From assembly GCA_029962745.1 (NCBI GenBank), contig CM057165.1:23401202-23465201 (forward strand): a DNA stretch of 64,000 nt, read 5' to 3'. Shown here one piece after another: positions 22,691 through 34,544 of this stretch. The position numbers and the translations under genes are program-made. The notes below the pieces were generated by a model. The model was not told the DNA's origin and made no database searches. It saw nothing but the letters and a program-made list of their open reading frames with translations. Source of the stretch: Echinometra lucunter. Taxonomy: Eukaryota > Echinodermata > Echinoidea > Camarodonta > Echinometridae. Each line of letters begins with the position of its first letter. Within the stretch, counting starts at the first letter, position 1.

Positions 22691-22876
22691 CCAGGAACAT
22701 AATATAACATGACAACAAATTTTCATGACAAACATAACAATACATAAATGTTACACAGACAACAACCAATGCCTGGGGATTACCTATAAGAAATAATAAT
22801 TTCTGTTTAAAGACTCTCTTCATGGGGGGGGGGGGGTTATTTCATACATTAGATGTAGCTGCACATAGTTTTTTTT

Positions 22877-22912
<36 letters not shown>

Positions 22913-22914
22913 AG
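22877..22914 (+). repeat. (CT)n microsatellite
   Basis: CT dinucleotides about 50 bp beyond the donor of ASS1 exon 3. A G-run (22825-22836) lies nearby. Confidence 0.85.
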
Positions 22915-22964
22915 GTGGATTGTATATTAATTGCTGTTTGTGGGAAAGAACCTTATGCTCTCAC

Positions 22965-23153
22965 CTTTCCTGTAGCACCATGGGAAACATACTGTGCATT
23001 GTGTTCCTTCACCACCTGTATAATGCCCTTTGAGATGCAGGGTCTGGCAAGAGCTGTACCCAGTAGGTAACGATCTTCATACTTGGCATTGGCTTGTACT
23101 GCAGGCCAGATATTCTCCACAACAAAGTCTCTCTTAAGGTCTTTCACTACATA
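22965..23153 (-). CDS. ASS1: ASS1 coding exon 3
   Basis: 63 codons from YVVKDLKRDF to SHGATGK. It contains YEDRYLLGTALARP, the citrulline-contacting segment, and the first half of the aspartate-binding signature. Acceptor ATTTCAG, donor AAG|GTGAGA, phase 0. This exon exists once in the window. Confidence 0.95.
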
Positions 23154-24802
23154 CTGAAATTTAAAAAAATGAAATTGGGATTGCAAGAAGAAATGCATAA
23201 TTACAATTACAAAATAAATTCAAATGCATTAAATCACTACACAACCTTCAAAAATGATAATTTACCACCAAATTATATCCTTCTAATCAGTCAAAAAAGT
23301 TGATCCAATATTCTTTTTTCTCAAAAGTTAAGCTACTTGCAATGAAGGTGAATTTTCTTGGTCATTAAAACCAGGTATACACATTACAGATTACTTATAC
23401 TGTGTACATGTATGTGTAAATTTCAAATCCAGTAAAGATGTTATGTCCTACTAGTCCCAACTTTACATTCAAACATTTGAGAGAGAAGCTATCAGCATAC
23501 TATCTATAAAAGTGATCTCTTTCTCAAACCATTAATATTCCCTGGAACTATATTCCTAGTCAGTTTGCATTGTTACATCAGTTAGAAGAAGACCATCCTT
23601 CTTTCCATAGCATTGTGTTGGCTATTTTCTTTCATGAATGAAAATCACAGAAATCTGACAACAGCCTTTAATCGGACCAATGCAGTGTAGTACAGTACAG
23701 TACATATCTCAAGGATTCATAATGCAAATTTTCCAAATTAACCACAATCTTTGTGACTTTCAGCTTCCCATGAGACTTGCATGGATCTCAGATTGTCATC
23801 TCATCTAAAAAACCCCATGGCCATCTAGAAAATACAGGTCTGCTTGCAGAATAATAGATACACTTTCAATTCAATTCATTACAAAAATTCCATCAGGCAT
23901 TCAAAGCTAATAGAAAAGATGCTGTTTCTAAATTCCCCTTTCTCCTCGATCTCCTGCAAGATATTCTGCCTTTTCCTTTAAAAGCCTTTGGGCCTATTTA
24001 CAAAATGTCTAACTTTCTCAATTTGGCTTTAAATTTGATGTTCCAAGAAGTGTTAATCTCTTTTGTTGAATAAAAAGAGACCTATTTTCAAAAATACAAG
24101 TCAGACCTAATGTAATTCTCCAACATGCTGAATAAGTACATTATGGAAATGACTTAATGACTGACAAATTGTTGGGTTATAGATTCAGTTACAGACTTCG
24201 AGGGATGAAAAGTTGACATCTGGCCTGCCATAAATCGGTACCAGGACTTGAGGTTTAAAAGATGGACTACTGTAATAGCATTAATAACATACAGAATCAT
24301 GTTCACAATAAAGATATAACTAATTTAAGGTTTTGCCCACTAGCATGGAACATCTAAGGATCACATCAAAATTTATATCACATCTTTCCACATTCATATC
24401 ACTAGTTTCATGATGGTGATGCTTGATCAAGACGACAACTATGTGCAATCTGCCAGCAGAAGAATCCTAATCAGCCTAGATGCGTGCTTGTTATTTACAA
24501 AAGGAAAGTACAATCACATCGGACCTATTTGCTATTCTCCCCAAAAGGACTTCCTGATTGGTGAAAGGGTTTGGATTACATCAATTCATGCCTAATTGCT
24601 GTGAATTCCACTTTTAAATCCATCCCATTCTTCATGGCTCATAGTAGGCTGCACATGCAGACCTGTGGATATGATATGTACATCACGGAAAAGAGAAAGA
24701 TAGATGATACTGCTAAAACAAAATCTTTATTTGGTCATTGGTAGTCTTAATCAAAGTTTTTTTTTCTTCCATCACTTCATGCCTGATTGACATGACAAAT
24801 TA
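23154..24802 (-). other. ASS1 intron 2, exon-3 end
   Basis: No exon, repeat or mobile element recognised in this AT-rich stretch. It ends with ATTGACATGACAAATTA (24786-24802), which recurs at 50194-50210 just after an assembly gap. Confidence 0.5.
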
Positions 24803-24974
24803 CACGCTAAAAACTAAAGTGTTAAATTTTAACATTTACGAAGTGTTGGATTCAGTAAGTGTTATTTTACACTTTTAAATGTTAGAAAATGTGACCAGTC
24901 GTGGGTCCGGACGTCTTGAAACGATCGAATAACACATTCGTCAATGGTATTTCAACATTACCATAAATGGTAAA

Positions 24975-25125
24975 TCATAGTGCATTGTGATTGGACTGTA
25001 GTTTGATATAAGTGACGTCATGTGTCAGGTGATGCGATGCGCGGTCGAAATCCTAGCTCGGCTCGAAGTTATCGTGTTCCGAATGACTTTTTCAATCGCC
25101 TTTAATCATCGGTTTTAATGGTAAG
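24975..25125 (+). promoter_or_regulatory. Promoter-like segment with CRE and first exon donor
   Basis: Contains an inverted CCAAT box (GATTGG, about 24990), a full CRE (TGACGTCA, about 25014-25021), moderate CpG content and ATG directly followed by GTAAGTATCC at 25119-25131. It could be the promoter and 5' exon of the transposase-like gene downstream. No transcript evidence is available here. Confidence 0.35.
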
Positions 25126-25731
25126 TATCCCCTCTTCCTTGAAACAGTTTGATATTTTCATCAAAGTCTTGACTATTATTATTTGTTTGTTCCGAAAGTC
25201 TGGGGGCCTGGTCTGGGGGAGGGGATTTAGATACGTATATGTATGCATGTTGTGTGGGCCTAGTGTACATTGCTAGCATGTACTGTAGGTCTGTTGAATG
25301 TGTGCCGTGCATGTATGATGGACGCCATTTCTGGACACTTGAGAAATACGCAATTTCGTAGCACAATTTATAACAAAACAGAACAATTATTATTGGCGAA
25401 AATTTGATGAATAGATCGAGAAAATGCCTCTGTGTAAGAAGTCGGGTGCTATTTTGGTAAAATTAAGAGTTTAACTTTAATTTGAATTCGATCATCTTGC
25501 CTTGGACTTTCTTTGGAGTGAGTCTTTACTAGTTTGGACGGAGTTGGACCAACATCCGGGACCAACTTGGATTTTTGATCACGCTTACCGTACCGGTACT
25601 AGACTGGATTGTCTTTCACTGTTCGCGAACCGGAGCTCCCTGGGTTAGTTGCACCCAAACCTACACTCTATCTAAATCGAATGTATGATGGGGGACAGAA
25701 AGCTTCACACTTTGTTTCCAGAGGCTAAAAT

Positions 25732-26263
25732 CCCAGGAGGGGGGCACTCAGTATATAATGCATAGATCTAGATCTAGTGGTATATCATATGTGCCAAAGA
25801 GGGGACCCCCATTTTTACACCCAAATTTTTGTTCCAAGGCATAGCATTTTTGTCTTATTGAGAAAAAAAAACGAAGAAAGTCGCTCCAAGGCATAGCATT
25901 TTGTTCTTATCGAGAAGAAAAAAATCCGCTCCAAAGCTTCGCATATTTTTCGTTACGCCGTTTGGGTCGCATTGATCTGCTGCAATTTTGGTGAAAAGCG
26001 GCCGAGCGATGTCCAACATTGTCTCTGCGCGAGCGCACCCGGCGGAGGCTGGGCTAGGTGCATCATGCACGCATGCCCGTTCCTTAAGGGTGCATACGCA
26101 CGTACTGTACGCTGGCGCCGTTCCAAGGACCCCCGTTTTCACAAAATTGTAGTTCCGAGGACCCTCCTTTTTACAATAAGCCTGCTCCAAGGCCCCCATT
26201 TTTTGTCTCGCCTGTGGCACACCCCTACCACTTTTTCGGTCGAGTGCCCCCCCCCCCCCCCGG
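25732..26263. mobile_element. TIR element with 8-9 bp target duplication
   Basis: GCTAAAATC occurs immediately on both sides (25724-25732 and 26264-26272). Inverted ends are CCAGGAGGGGGGCACTC and GAGTGCCCC followed by a C-run and CGGG. The inside repeats CCAAGGCATAGCATTTT phrases. The target length suggests a hAT- or Mutator-like origin. It contains no intact gene. Confidence 0.7.
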
Positions 26264-26286
26264 GCTAAAATCACCCTTTCAATTAA

Positions 26287-26904
26287 AGATAAAAGTCAAG
26301 TCCACCTCAGAAAAAATTTGATTTGAATAAAAAATATTCAAACTTGCATAACGCTGAAAATTTCTTCAAAATCGGATGTAAAATATTAATTTAAGAAAGT
26401 TATGACATTTCAAAGTTTCGCTTATTTTTCACAAACAGTGATATGAACGAGCCAGTTACATCCAAATGAGAGAGTCAATGATGTCACTCACTATTTCTTT
26501 TTTGTTTTGAATTATACAATATTTCAATTTTTACGAATTTGATGATTAATCATTAGGACCCTCCTTGCCTGAAGTACAAAATGTTAGAATAATGGAATTC
26601 CAACAAATCCAAGTATTCAGGGAGGAATGAAACTTCATTTCACATGACAGTGACAAGAGAATCAAAGTATTTCATATTTCATATAATAAAATACAAAAGA
26701 AATAGTGAGTGATGTCATCACTTCCCTCATTTGCATACCGACCGAGATGTGCATATAACTGTTTTGTGAAATGAAGCGAAACTTTAAAATGTCATAACTT
26801 TCTTATTTTACATCGAGTTTGATAAAATTTTCAGTGTTATGCTTGTTGATTTTTTTCTCTCTTTTTATTCAAACCAAGTTTTTGTTGGAGTGGACTTGTC
26901 CTGC
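26287..26904. mobile_element. Fold-back element related to 21442-21826
   Basis: Left arm (GTCAAGTCCACCTC, TTTGATTTGAATAAA, AAGTTATGACATTT) is mirrored at 26780-26904. TTAA is present on the left (26283-26286) but not recognisable on the right. Confidence 0.6.
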
Positions 26905-27749
26905 CAGTTGTGGTATTTCAAAATGAGTTCGGACAAGATCAAATAAAATGAGCACCAAAGTGTCAGTATAAATAAAATTAAAAATATGTGCCAAAGGATT
27001 CTCGAAGAAATTGTTGTAATTGCTGAGAAATTAACAAATTAGCATGGGATTCGGGTCAAGCGTCAGGCTGATATTCAAAGCAATAATAATACATTGTCTT
27101 ACGTGCATTAATCTGTGTTGGTGCATGATCTTCAGTGTGAACATTTTTCAGCGTAGATTTAAAGATTTCACAAATTTCAGTTTATGTAACTACCATTCGA
27201 TGATTAAAGTGACAATTAAGCCTGGTTTTGACAGACTTTTCTCATGTAATCAGTTCTTACTGGCAACTACTTTCATTTATCTTTATATATTTTGATTCTA
27301 CATATTAAATCCCTGAAAAAAAAACTGACGGACAAATATCAGTAACAATTCAAGTCAACATTGATGCCCATGTCGAATTGGTGGTTGTAGTGAAAGGGGG
27401 TCCTAGAACTGCGCACACGTATTAAATCAATGTACATCTAAATCTGATTTTGAGCTGACTGAATTTTAAGTGATTTTCACCTCGAGTCTTAAATGATAAA
27501 TATCACCAAAAATAAAGGAAAATGACTCATTCTTTCTGGCAAACATAATGGCAATCTCGTTGCTTTTCACAGCAGAAATTTCGCCCACTGAATGCTTTGT
27601 ATTGTGCATATTTTGCAGGGTGCGCAGCATAAGGACCTGCACAGCTTTACTTTAGTTTAGGACCCCCAACATATGCAAAGTGAATGGGGGATCCCAGTAC
27701 TATCTAATGGGAAAATGTCCTTAATGTATGTTTATTTACTTATTGGTTT

Positions 27750-28060
27750 TATTTCCGATTCGTCTAATTACCAACTCGTCTACTATCGTTTGGTCTAGCG
27801 TCAGTTTGTCACCCTATCCACACGGTCTAATTGCCATTCGACAACTTACCATTTCATCTGGGCTAATTGGTCCATTATACCAGTTGGACTAATTGGACTC
27901 TTGTTAACCTGGTAATTAACGAAGTGATTATTAGACCAAATGGTTATTGGACCAAATGGTTGTTAGACGAAATGTTGAATGAAATGGCATTAGACTAAAC
28001 GAAGGTATTAGATCATGCGATGAGTGGACAATTTGGCAGTAGATGAATTGGCAATTTAAC
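27750..28060. repeat. Degenerate short-motif repeat that inverts at its centre
   Basis: The left half repeats GTCTAATTGCCAT-like phrases; the right half repeats the complement (TTAGACCAAATGGTTA-like). The switch falls near 27890-27910. Related text reappears at 31840-32010. Confidence 0.65.
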
Positions 28061-28169
28061 GAAAAATATGCATAAAAAGGCTTGCAACAGCATGAAAATT
28101 AATTGATTCTAGATCTAGATGATAAAGGTGCTTTTGAAGGAGCATATCAGATGAGATACTGTATAATCC

Positions 28170-29100
28170 CAAAATGAAGAACTTACAAAGAATTCTTTCA
28201 TTCATTTGATCTTTAATTATGCAAATTTATGCAAAATTCTTCATAAACACTGTAAATGCTACTTCTCTGTTGCAGCCGATTTAGATCTTGTATGTTTTAT
28301 AATTTGAAACATCTTGTTGAATGGGGCCTTCTAAACTTCTATTTCTACACAGAATTCTCAAATTCATTAGATAAATCATTCATCATGCAAATTTATGCAG
28401 AAATTATCAAAAAACACTAAAAATACTACTTCTCTACCGTATTTTGCAGTGCATTTTTCTGTTTCTGTTATCTGAAAGGGCTTGATGGGGCCTTCATAAC
28501 TTCTACACAAATTTCTCAAAATCATTGGTATGCAAATTTTATGGAAATTCAAGATTGACAAAGATTGCTAATTCAGATTTTTATCCTGTTCTATCTAAAT
28601 TCTAATAGGGGCTTGGTGGGGGGGGGGGGCATCAAAACTTCTACACAAATTCAAACACAAATTCATAAGATATGCAAATTTATTAAAAATTATTCAAATT
28701 CATAAACAATGCTGCTCCTACATTGATTAGATATGCAAATTTAATAAAATTTATTGAAAATTCACAAAAATCTACAATTCGTAGCAGATTTTTATTCTGT
28801 TTTATCTAAATTCTAATATAGCTTAGTTTGATGGGGGCATCCAAACAGATTTATCAAATTCATTACAAGTAGATGTGCAATCTATGACACATTCAAAATG
28901 CACAAAAAAATGCTACTTCTACATTTCTCTGCAGATTTTTATTCTGTTTATCTAATAGGGCTGGGGGGGGGGGGGGGGCTTCCCAAACTTCTACACAGAA
29001 TTTTCAATTCAATAGATATGCAAATTTATTTGAGATTCACAAAAACGCTACTTCTAATTTCTGATTTTATTCTGTTTTATCTGAATTCTAATACTAGGGC
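28170..29100. repeat. ~155-bp tandem repeat family, locus 2 (inverted, diverged)
   Basis: Roughly six imperfect units, each with AACTTCTACACAGAATT, ATGCAAATTTAT, AATGCTACTTCT and TTTATTCTGTTTTATCT. The reverse complements match the units at 14168-14915 and 39120-40025. Two units carry G-runs (28618-28629, 28963-28978). Confidence 0.7.
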
Positions 29101-29105
29101 TTGGT

Positions 29106-31871
29106 GTGGCCATCCAAATGCTGAAGTACCGACTTAACAAGGTGAGCCTTTCATCATTATTCTTGCATAAGGAGCTACATATGAGACATGGATTGAAATG
29201 TTTTTTGTGTCATATGATATTTTATGGTGTTTGTAAACTCTTTTCTCACTTACATCATGCCCATGCTTTGTTTGATGGCCCTGGACTGATTTTGTCTTGT
29301 AACAAGGAGGATGCCCACGGTCTTTTTGTACCTTTAATTCATTACGAAAGCATATTCTGAATGCTCACATGAATGTGGACCAGCTTCATCCAGCACCTGA
29401 AAGAAACGTTGCAATTCGGATTGAGAGAGAAGAACATGAACATGATGAAAATCAAAGATTAGAAGAAGTTGGCTTAGCAGAACCCCTTAGCAGTGATGAA
29501 ACGGATGAAGAAACTCTCAATGATGAAACACATGTACAAAGGAGGGCTGCACTGTTCATTTCTGGATTACTGTCCCAGCCAAATGTAACCCATGCTACTG
29601 TTGAAAGAGTTACTCAGCAGTCCACTTCACTGATTGAGACTATTGTTTCACATTTAGAAAAGAAGACTGATAACTTACTACAGTCATTAAATGCAGATAA
29701 AGCATCGTGTTCTTATATTGACTTGAAGGCGTCATTTGAAAAAGCTAAGCATCCGTTTGAAAATTGTGAATCAAGGTATCAGCAGGAAAAGTTTTTGAGA
29801 GGGAACTTGGATACATTAAGCCAAATACAATAGTTCTAGGAAATCGTTTTGAAGTTTTTCTTGACAAAAAAACTGGCGCATCAAAACAGGTACTTGTTCA
29901 AGAAACTTTTCAATATGTTCCCTTGAGAGAACACTTTGGGGATCATTCTTAGTAATCCTCTGATGCGTGCTGAATTGAACACAAGGTACACTTCTCCTGA
30001 TGGTGTGAAAAGGCGGTATAGTGATGGTGCACAGATTAAAGCAAATCCTTTTTTTACTGCTTACCCAAACGCTTTGCAGATAGCATTGTTCTTCGATGAG
30101 TTTGAAGTCACAAACCCTATAGGTCAAAGAGAGGTGTTCATAAAGTCGGTGCTCTGTATTATTCACTTCAGAACATTCACCCAAGGCTGAATGCAGCCTT
30201 ATCAAATATCCATTTGCTGGGACTTTTCCATAGTTTTGGACCTTTTCAAAGTATACTTTTGAGCCTATTCTTGAGCCTTTTGTAATGGAACTTTCTGAGT
30301 TTAGAGTCCAACGAAGGTATGGAAATAAAACTGTCTGATGGAAATTCAGTTCAAATGCATGGGACACTAGTACAAATTTGTGGCAGATAACTTAGGAGCC
30401 AACAGTATAGGAGGATTTGTTGAAAGCTTTTCGGCAAACTTCCCTTGTCGATCATGTTTGACGTCAAAACCGGAAATGCAGTCAGTCTTTTAGATGAAAA
30501 GTGTGAAAAAAGAAATGAAGAGAATTATGCAGCTCACGTGCAATCTGTAGAAGGAAACCCAAACACTGTTTCAGAACACGGAGTTAAGAGACAATGTACT
30601 TTGAATAGGTTAGAGTACTTTCACATTACAAGGAACTATGCACCAGATATCATGCACGATATTTTAGAAGGAGTGGGGAAGCGTGAAGCCAAATTACTCC
30701 TAAACACTTCATAGTTGAAGAAAAGGTATTTACCCAAGATTTGTTGAATCATGAGATTGCAACATTTTCTTATGGATTTGTTGATGCAAAGAACAAACCA
30801 TCACCAGTAAGTGCAGCCACTTTGCAGAACCAAGATACCAACATGATGAATACAGCTTCTCAGATGTGGTGCTTTCTAAGATACCTGCCCATTTTAGTAG
30901 GAGATCTGATACCAAGAGGTGATTCATACTGGGATTTGTTGCTATTACTTCGACAAGTGATGGATATTGCCTTTGCTCGAGAAATAAGTGACTCTTTGAT
31001 TGCTCATTTGAAGCGTTCATTGAAGACCACCATTACTATGTTCAAAAAATTGGTTTCCAGAATGCAAGTTAACACCGAAGCACCATTTTATGGTGCATTA
31101 TCCCTTCATGATGGATCAAGTTGGTCCCTTAATAAATTGCTGGTGTATGCGATTTTGAAGGGAAACATGCGATCGGAAAATCTGTGGCTAATGCAACTTG
31201 CAATTTCAAAGACATTGTAAAGACCATAGACCGAAAGAATTCAGGTTAGACAGTGTCACACCTGGTACACACAAAGTTCAGTTTCTCGGGAAACAGCAAG
31301 TAAGGTTAAGTAACATTGGTTCAAGAGATTCTCCTGGAAACTGAAGGATACACTGCCATACGTAATAGATCCCTGATCTGAGTGAAGAAGATGAGGTGAC
31401 AGTAACAAAAATGTGCTTCAATACTGGGGATTGAATACAGATCAGGAATGATGCCTTGTAATTGGTGTTTTGGATGGTATGCCAAGATTTGGCCAATTGC
31501 AGCTAATATACTGTTTAGGAGAACTATACTTGTTTGGTACTCTGTGGAACACACTAGACTTTGATGAGCATTTCTTTGCATATGAGGTTTCTCCTTGTAC
31601 CCCAACAGAACACTTCCTCATTCTGCAAGAGGAATTAAAGGATTTTCCATCCTTCTTCATGCCGTCAACTCCTATGAAACAACGTGATTCTGAGCTAAGG
31701 TATATTGTGATGAGAAGTGCCATCATCTTGAAAGGTATAGTAGTTACAAGATCATGCATGTCTCTCATTTATCCGCCCAAGACTTGTTTTAGGTTTTGCT
31801 CTATATACAGGGGGTTTTGTTTGATTGTCAGGTGGTGTATCCGATTAATTTGTCTGACACTAAATGTCTGA
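29106..31871 (+). pseudogene. Transposase-like gene, broken by several frameshifts
   Basis: Plus-strand blocks in three frames read in order as one protein: a Cys/His-containing start (29106-29360, HGLKCFLCHMIF); an acidic segment and coiled part (29369-29833); IVLGNRFEVFLDKKTG to FFDEFEVTNPIG (29831-30190); GNAVSLLDEKCEKRN and YFHITRNYAPDIMHDILEGV (30445-30714); a helical block with FLRYLPILVGDL (30741-31220); and a C-terminal piece with LDFDEHFFAYEV (31470-31740). The blocks resemble a widespread animal transposase-derived family (PDxxHDLLEGV type). At least four frame changes are needed and one stop (31218) has readable continuation in another frame. I cannot name the superfamily with certainty. 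Confidence 0.65.
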
Positions 31872-32099
31872 AACTTCATATTTCCCTGACCCTAAAGCAT
31901 ACCAAGGTTTCTTGTCCCTAACCCTAGATTTAATCCCTAATCCTAATCCCCCAAATCACAAGTGTGCCAATTAGACATAATGGGCACTAGACCACATAGT
32001 TGTAGACCAAGTAACCAGTTTTACTGGGTTTTGACAGATTTCAAGCTTTTTGTTCTTACACTGTTTGTTTTGAAAAAAAAAAAAAAATGTGGTGTACAA

Positions 32100-32129
32100 T
32101 TACAAAAAAATCTTTGTCCATCACTATAG

Positions 32130-32163
<34 letters not shown>
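32100..32163 (+). repeat. (TA)n microsatellite
   Basis: TA dinucleotides (32131-32162) after an A-run at 32071-32086. Confidence 0.85.
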
Positions 32164-32166
<3 letters not shown>

Positions 32167-32780
32167 ATTTTCCACACAAAATAATGTTGCAATGTCAGCT
32201 CAAATTCAAATCACATTAATCACAGGCCCTTCAGGCATTCCAGATGAATTTTGGAGGTGTAAACATTTGTAATATGCTTTAAAAAAAATCCATCAGTTTA
32301 TTTTCTGGGATATGTTTTTAAGCAATATTTTTTTTATTATTACATGTTCAACAGAAAGGTATGCCATCTTGGTTGATCATGACCAATTTTTTGGATGTTA
32401 TCAAGGCTTCAGATGTAGACCTAGCTTGATAAGTGGTTGAAGGTAGAGATAAAAACTGAGTATGTTAATGTTTAGCTGTAATGATTAGAAAGTTATATCT
32501 AGAATAATTAGATAAAGAATGTCAGTTCAAGTGATATTGATATCGGGTGCTCTGACACTTACCAAATACATAATGATAGCTCATGAATTGCCATCATCAT
32601 AAAAAATCAAACCATTAAGATACTCAGTTCTTATATTGATACTTTCACCACTTATTATAGTCCAGAAAGGCACATTAAATATGTTGAAACTGATTATTAG
32701 AATTGATAGTGGGCTTTAAATGAACATTTTGTATGTGTGTGTGTGTGATTGACCTTTTTCCCCCTTTTCTCTTCATTGCA

Positions 32781-33232
32781 GATTAAAAATCAAAATGGCC
32801 AATGAAAATTTGATCAAGTTTTTGTGTTTACATGTGGACAACGAACAAAACTAATAACGATACTTCAGATGGTGGGATTTTTGAACAATCTCAAAGCAAA
32901 AAGTTGCAACCAAATTTGGACTGGATGCAGAGCAAGTGACTCTAAGGATCAAATTGAATGAGTACGAGGAAATCTAAATTGACATTGATGAGAATGATTC
33001 AGAAGATGTAGAACTTCTAAAACAAGGAGGGAATGTCCTTCCTGGACACTCCACAGAAGTATGCAGTGGCTCATCAGAAGATACATCAGATTCTGACGTC
33101 AGTGGTCGGCAAGAAGTGGCTTCCACTAGCAGCTCCCATGAGATCAATTCTGGACAGCATAACAGAAAAATGGATCTTCAAAGGTATGTGGACCTACCAT
33201 CAAAGTGTTGCCAAAACTGACAGTGTCTACTT
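32781..33232 (+). pseudogene. Second broken frame linked to the transposase-like gene
   Basis: After an acceptor-like CTTCATTGCAG, ATGGCCAATGAAAATTTGAT opens a frame (MANENLIKFLCL) that shifts and contains stops. Readable segments include FGLDAEQVTLRIKLNEYEE, a run rich in Asp/Glu/Ser and NSGQHNRKMDLQRYV. The RLKLNEYEE-like part resembles a small ubiquitin-like or PB1-like domain (weak). No intact product. Confidence 0.35.
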
Positions 33233-33354
33233 TTCTTGAAATTATGATTGATCATGTCAGGGATTTGTCAACTGGTTAATAAACCCTTGTACTGGAGTTA
33301 AAAGCATAAGACCTACTAGTGCAATGGAGAGAAGGTGATTCAACAGAAACACAC

Positions 33355-33684
33355 AAATCACATAAAAATTGCCCTTTTTACACAGGATTTTCCTTAACCC
33401 CGGACTATCGCTAACCCCGTATCTATCCTTAAACCCCGGTACTATTTTTTTTTCCTTTTCACACATGCCAAAATTGTATTGCTAACCCCGGATAAGGGAT
33501 GCTTGCTTTTTACACACGAAACTCGCTAACCCCGGACTAGTGGTTTTTTTGTCGATCATTCGTAGTACAAGTGCTTCATTCGTACACTTTTTACACATGC
33601 TACAATTTCCTTAACCCCGTACTATTGCCATTTAGCCCCACCTATAGTAACGGGGGTTAAGCTTAGCCCACTTTCGTTTTACAC
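33355..33684. repeat. Repeat with iterated TTAACCCCGG at contig edge
   Basis: TTTTTACACA and TTAACCCCGGACTAT-type phrases recur five or more times, the last next to the gap. It is probably the left part of a fold-back element cut by the assembly break. Confidence 0.6.
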
Positions 33685-34184
33685 NNNNNNNNNNNNNNNN
33701 NNNNNNNNNNNNNNNNNNNNNNNNNNNNNNNNNNNNNNNNNNNNNNNNNNNNNNNNNNNNNNNNNNNNNNNNNNNNNNNNNNNNNNNNNNNNNNNNNNNN
33801 NNNNNNNNNNNNNNNNNNNNNNNNNNNNNNNNNNNNNNNNNNNNNNNNNNNNNNNNNNNNNNNNNNNNNNNNNNNNNNNNNNNNNNNNNNNNNNNNNNNN
33901 NNNNNNNNNNNNNNNNNNNNNNNNNNNNNNNNNNNNNNNNNNNNNNNNNNNNNNNNNNNNNNNNNNNNNNNNNNNNNNNNNNNNNNNNNNNNNNNNNNNN
34001 NNNNNNNNNNNNNNNNNNNNNNNNNNNNNNNNNNNNNNNNNNNNNNNNNNNNNNNNNNNNNNNNNNNNNNNNNNNNNNNNNNNNNNNNNNNNNNNNNNNN
34101 NNNNNNNNNNNNNNNNNNNNNNNNNNNNNNNNNNNNNNNNNNNNNNNNNNNNNNNNNNNNNNNNNNNNNNNNNNNNNNNNNNNN
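33685..34184. other. Assembly gap (exactly 500 N)
   Basis: 500 undetermined bases, the same length as the gap at 49694-50193, so a placeholder rather than a measured distance. Confidence 0.95.
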
Positions 34185-34544
34185 AAGTATTATTTCATCA
34201 TTTACAGACGTTTTTCTATAGAAATGCAGTATGCTTTCTCATGACTGGTACATTCACATGGGTCATTCCATCACGTTGGGGCAACAACTCACATAATGTC
34301 TACATTATGTAATAGAGGTATCAACCATTTCATTTCAAAATGAAGATCAATTCAGATGTTGCTAAGTTTTTATGTCACTGTGAGGTAGGTCTCTTACCTA
34401 TATAGTGAACCATGTTTGATTTGGAAATCTTTTGTGGATTTGTTGCAAATTAACACAAATTAATGTTTTACCTCCGTTAAGGGGGTATCTCATCAGCCTT
34501 GAGACTAGTTCACAAGTTCGCGACTCCCAATTTTTGCTAATTGT

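Larger units (their letters stand above)
24803..33684 (+). mobile_element. Possible CACTA/EnSpm-like transposon, interrupted and decayed
   Basis: Proposed left end CACGCTAAAAAC at 24803, followed by AAGTGTTAAA-type subterminal repeats. The region holds a promoter-like segment and ATG|GTAAGT exon (about 24980-25125), a nested element (25732-26263), a fold-back (26287-26904), a repeat array (28170-29100), a broken transposase-like gene (29106-31871) and a second broken frame (32781-33232). The right end is not seen because the contig stops at 33684. The sequence at 50194 looks like the empty site. The CACTA assignment is an inference; the transposase could belong to another superfamily. Confidence 0.4.

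Noticed and set aside
22400..22712. 100- and 67-codon Ile/Phe/His-rich frames
   Set aside because: Translation of an ATTT/ATTC microsatellite.
25855..26274. 139-codon minus-strand frame beginning with a Gly run
   Set aside because: It lies wholly inside the 25732-26263 element and starts in its G/C-run end; no family resemblance.
29816..30367. 183-codon minus-strand open frame
   Set aside because: It is antisense to the transposase-like blocks, whose plus-strand readings match a known protein pattern.
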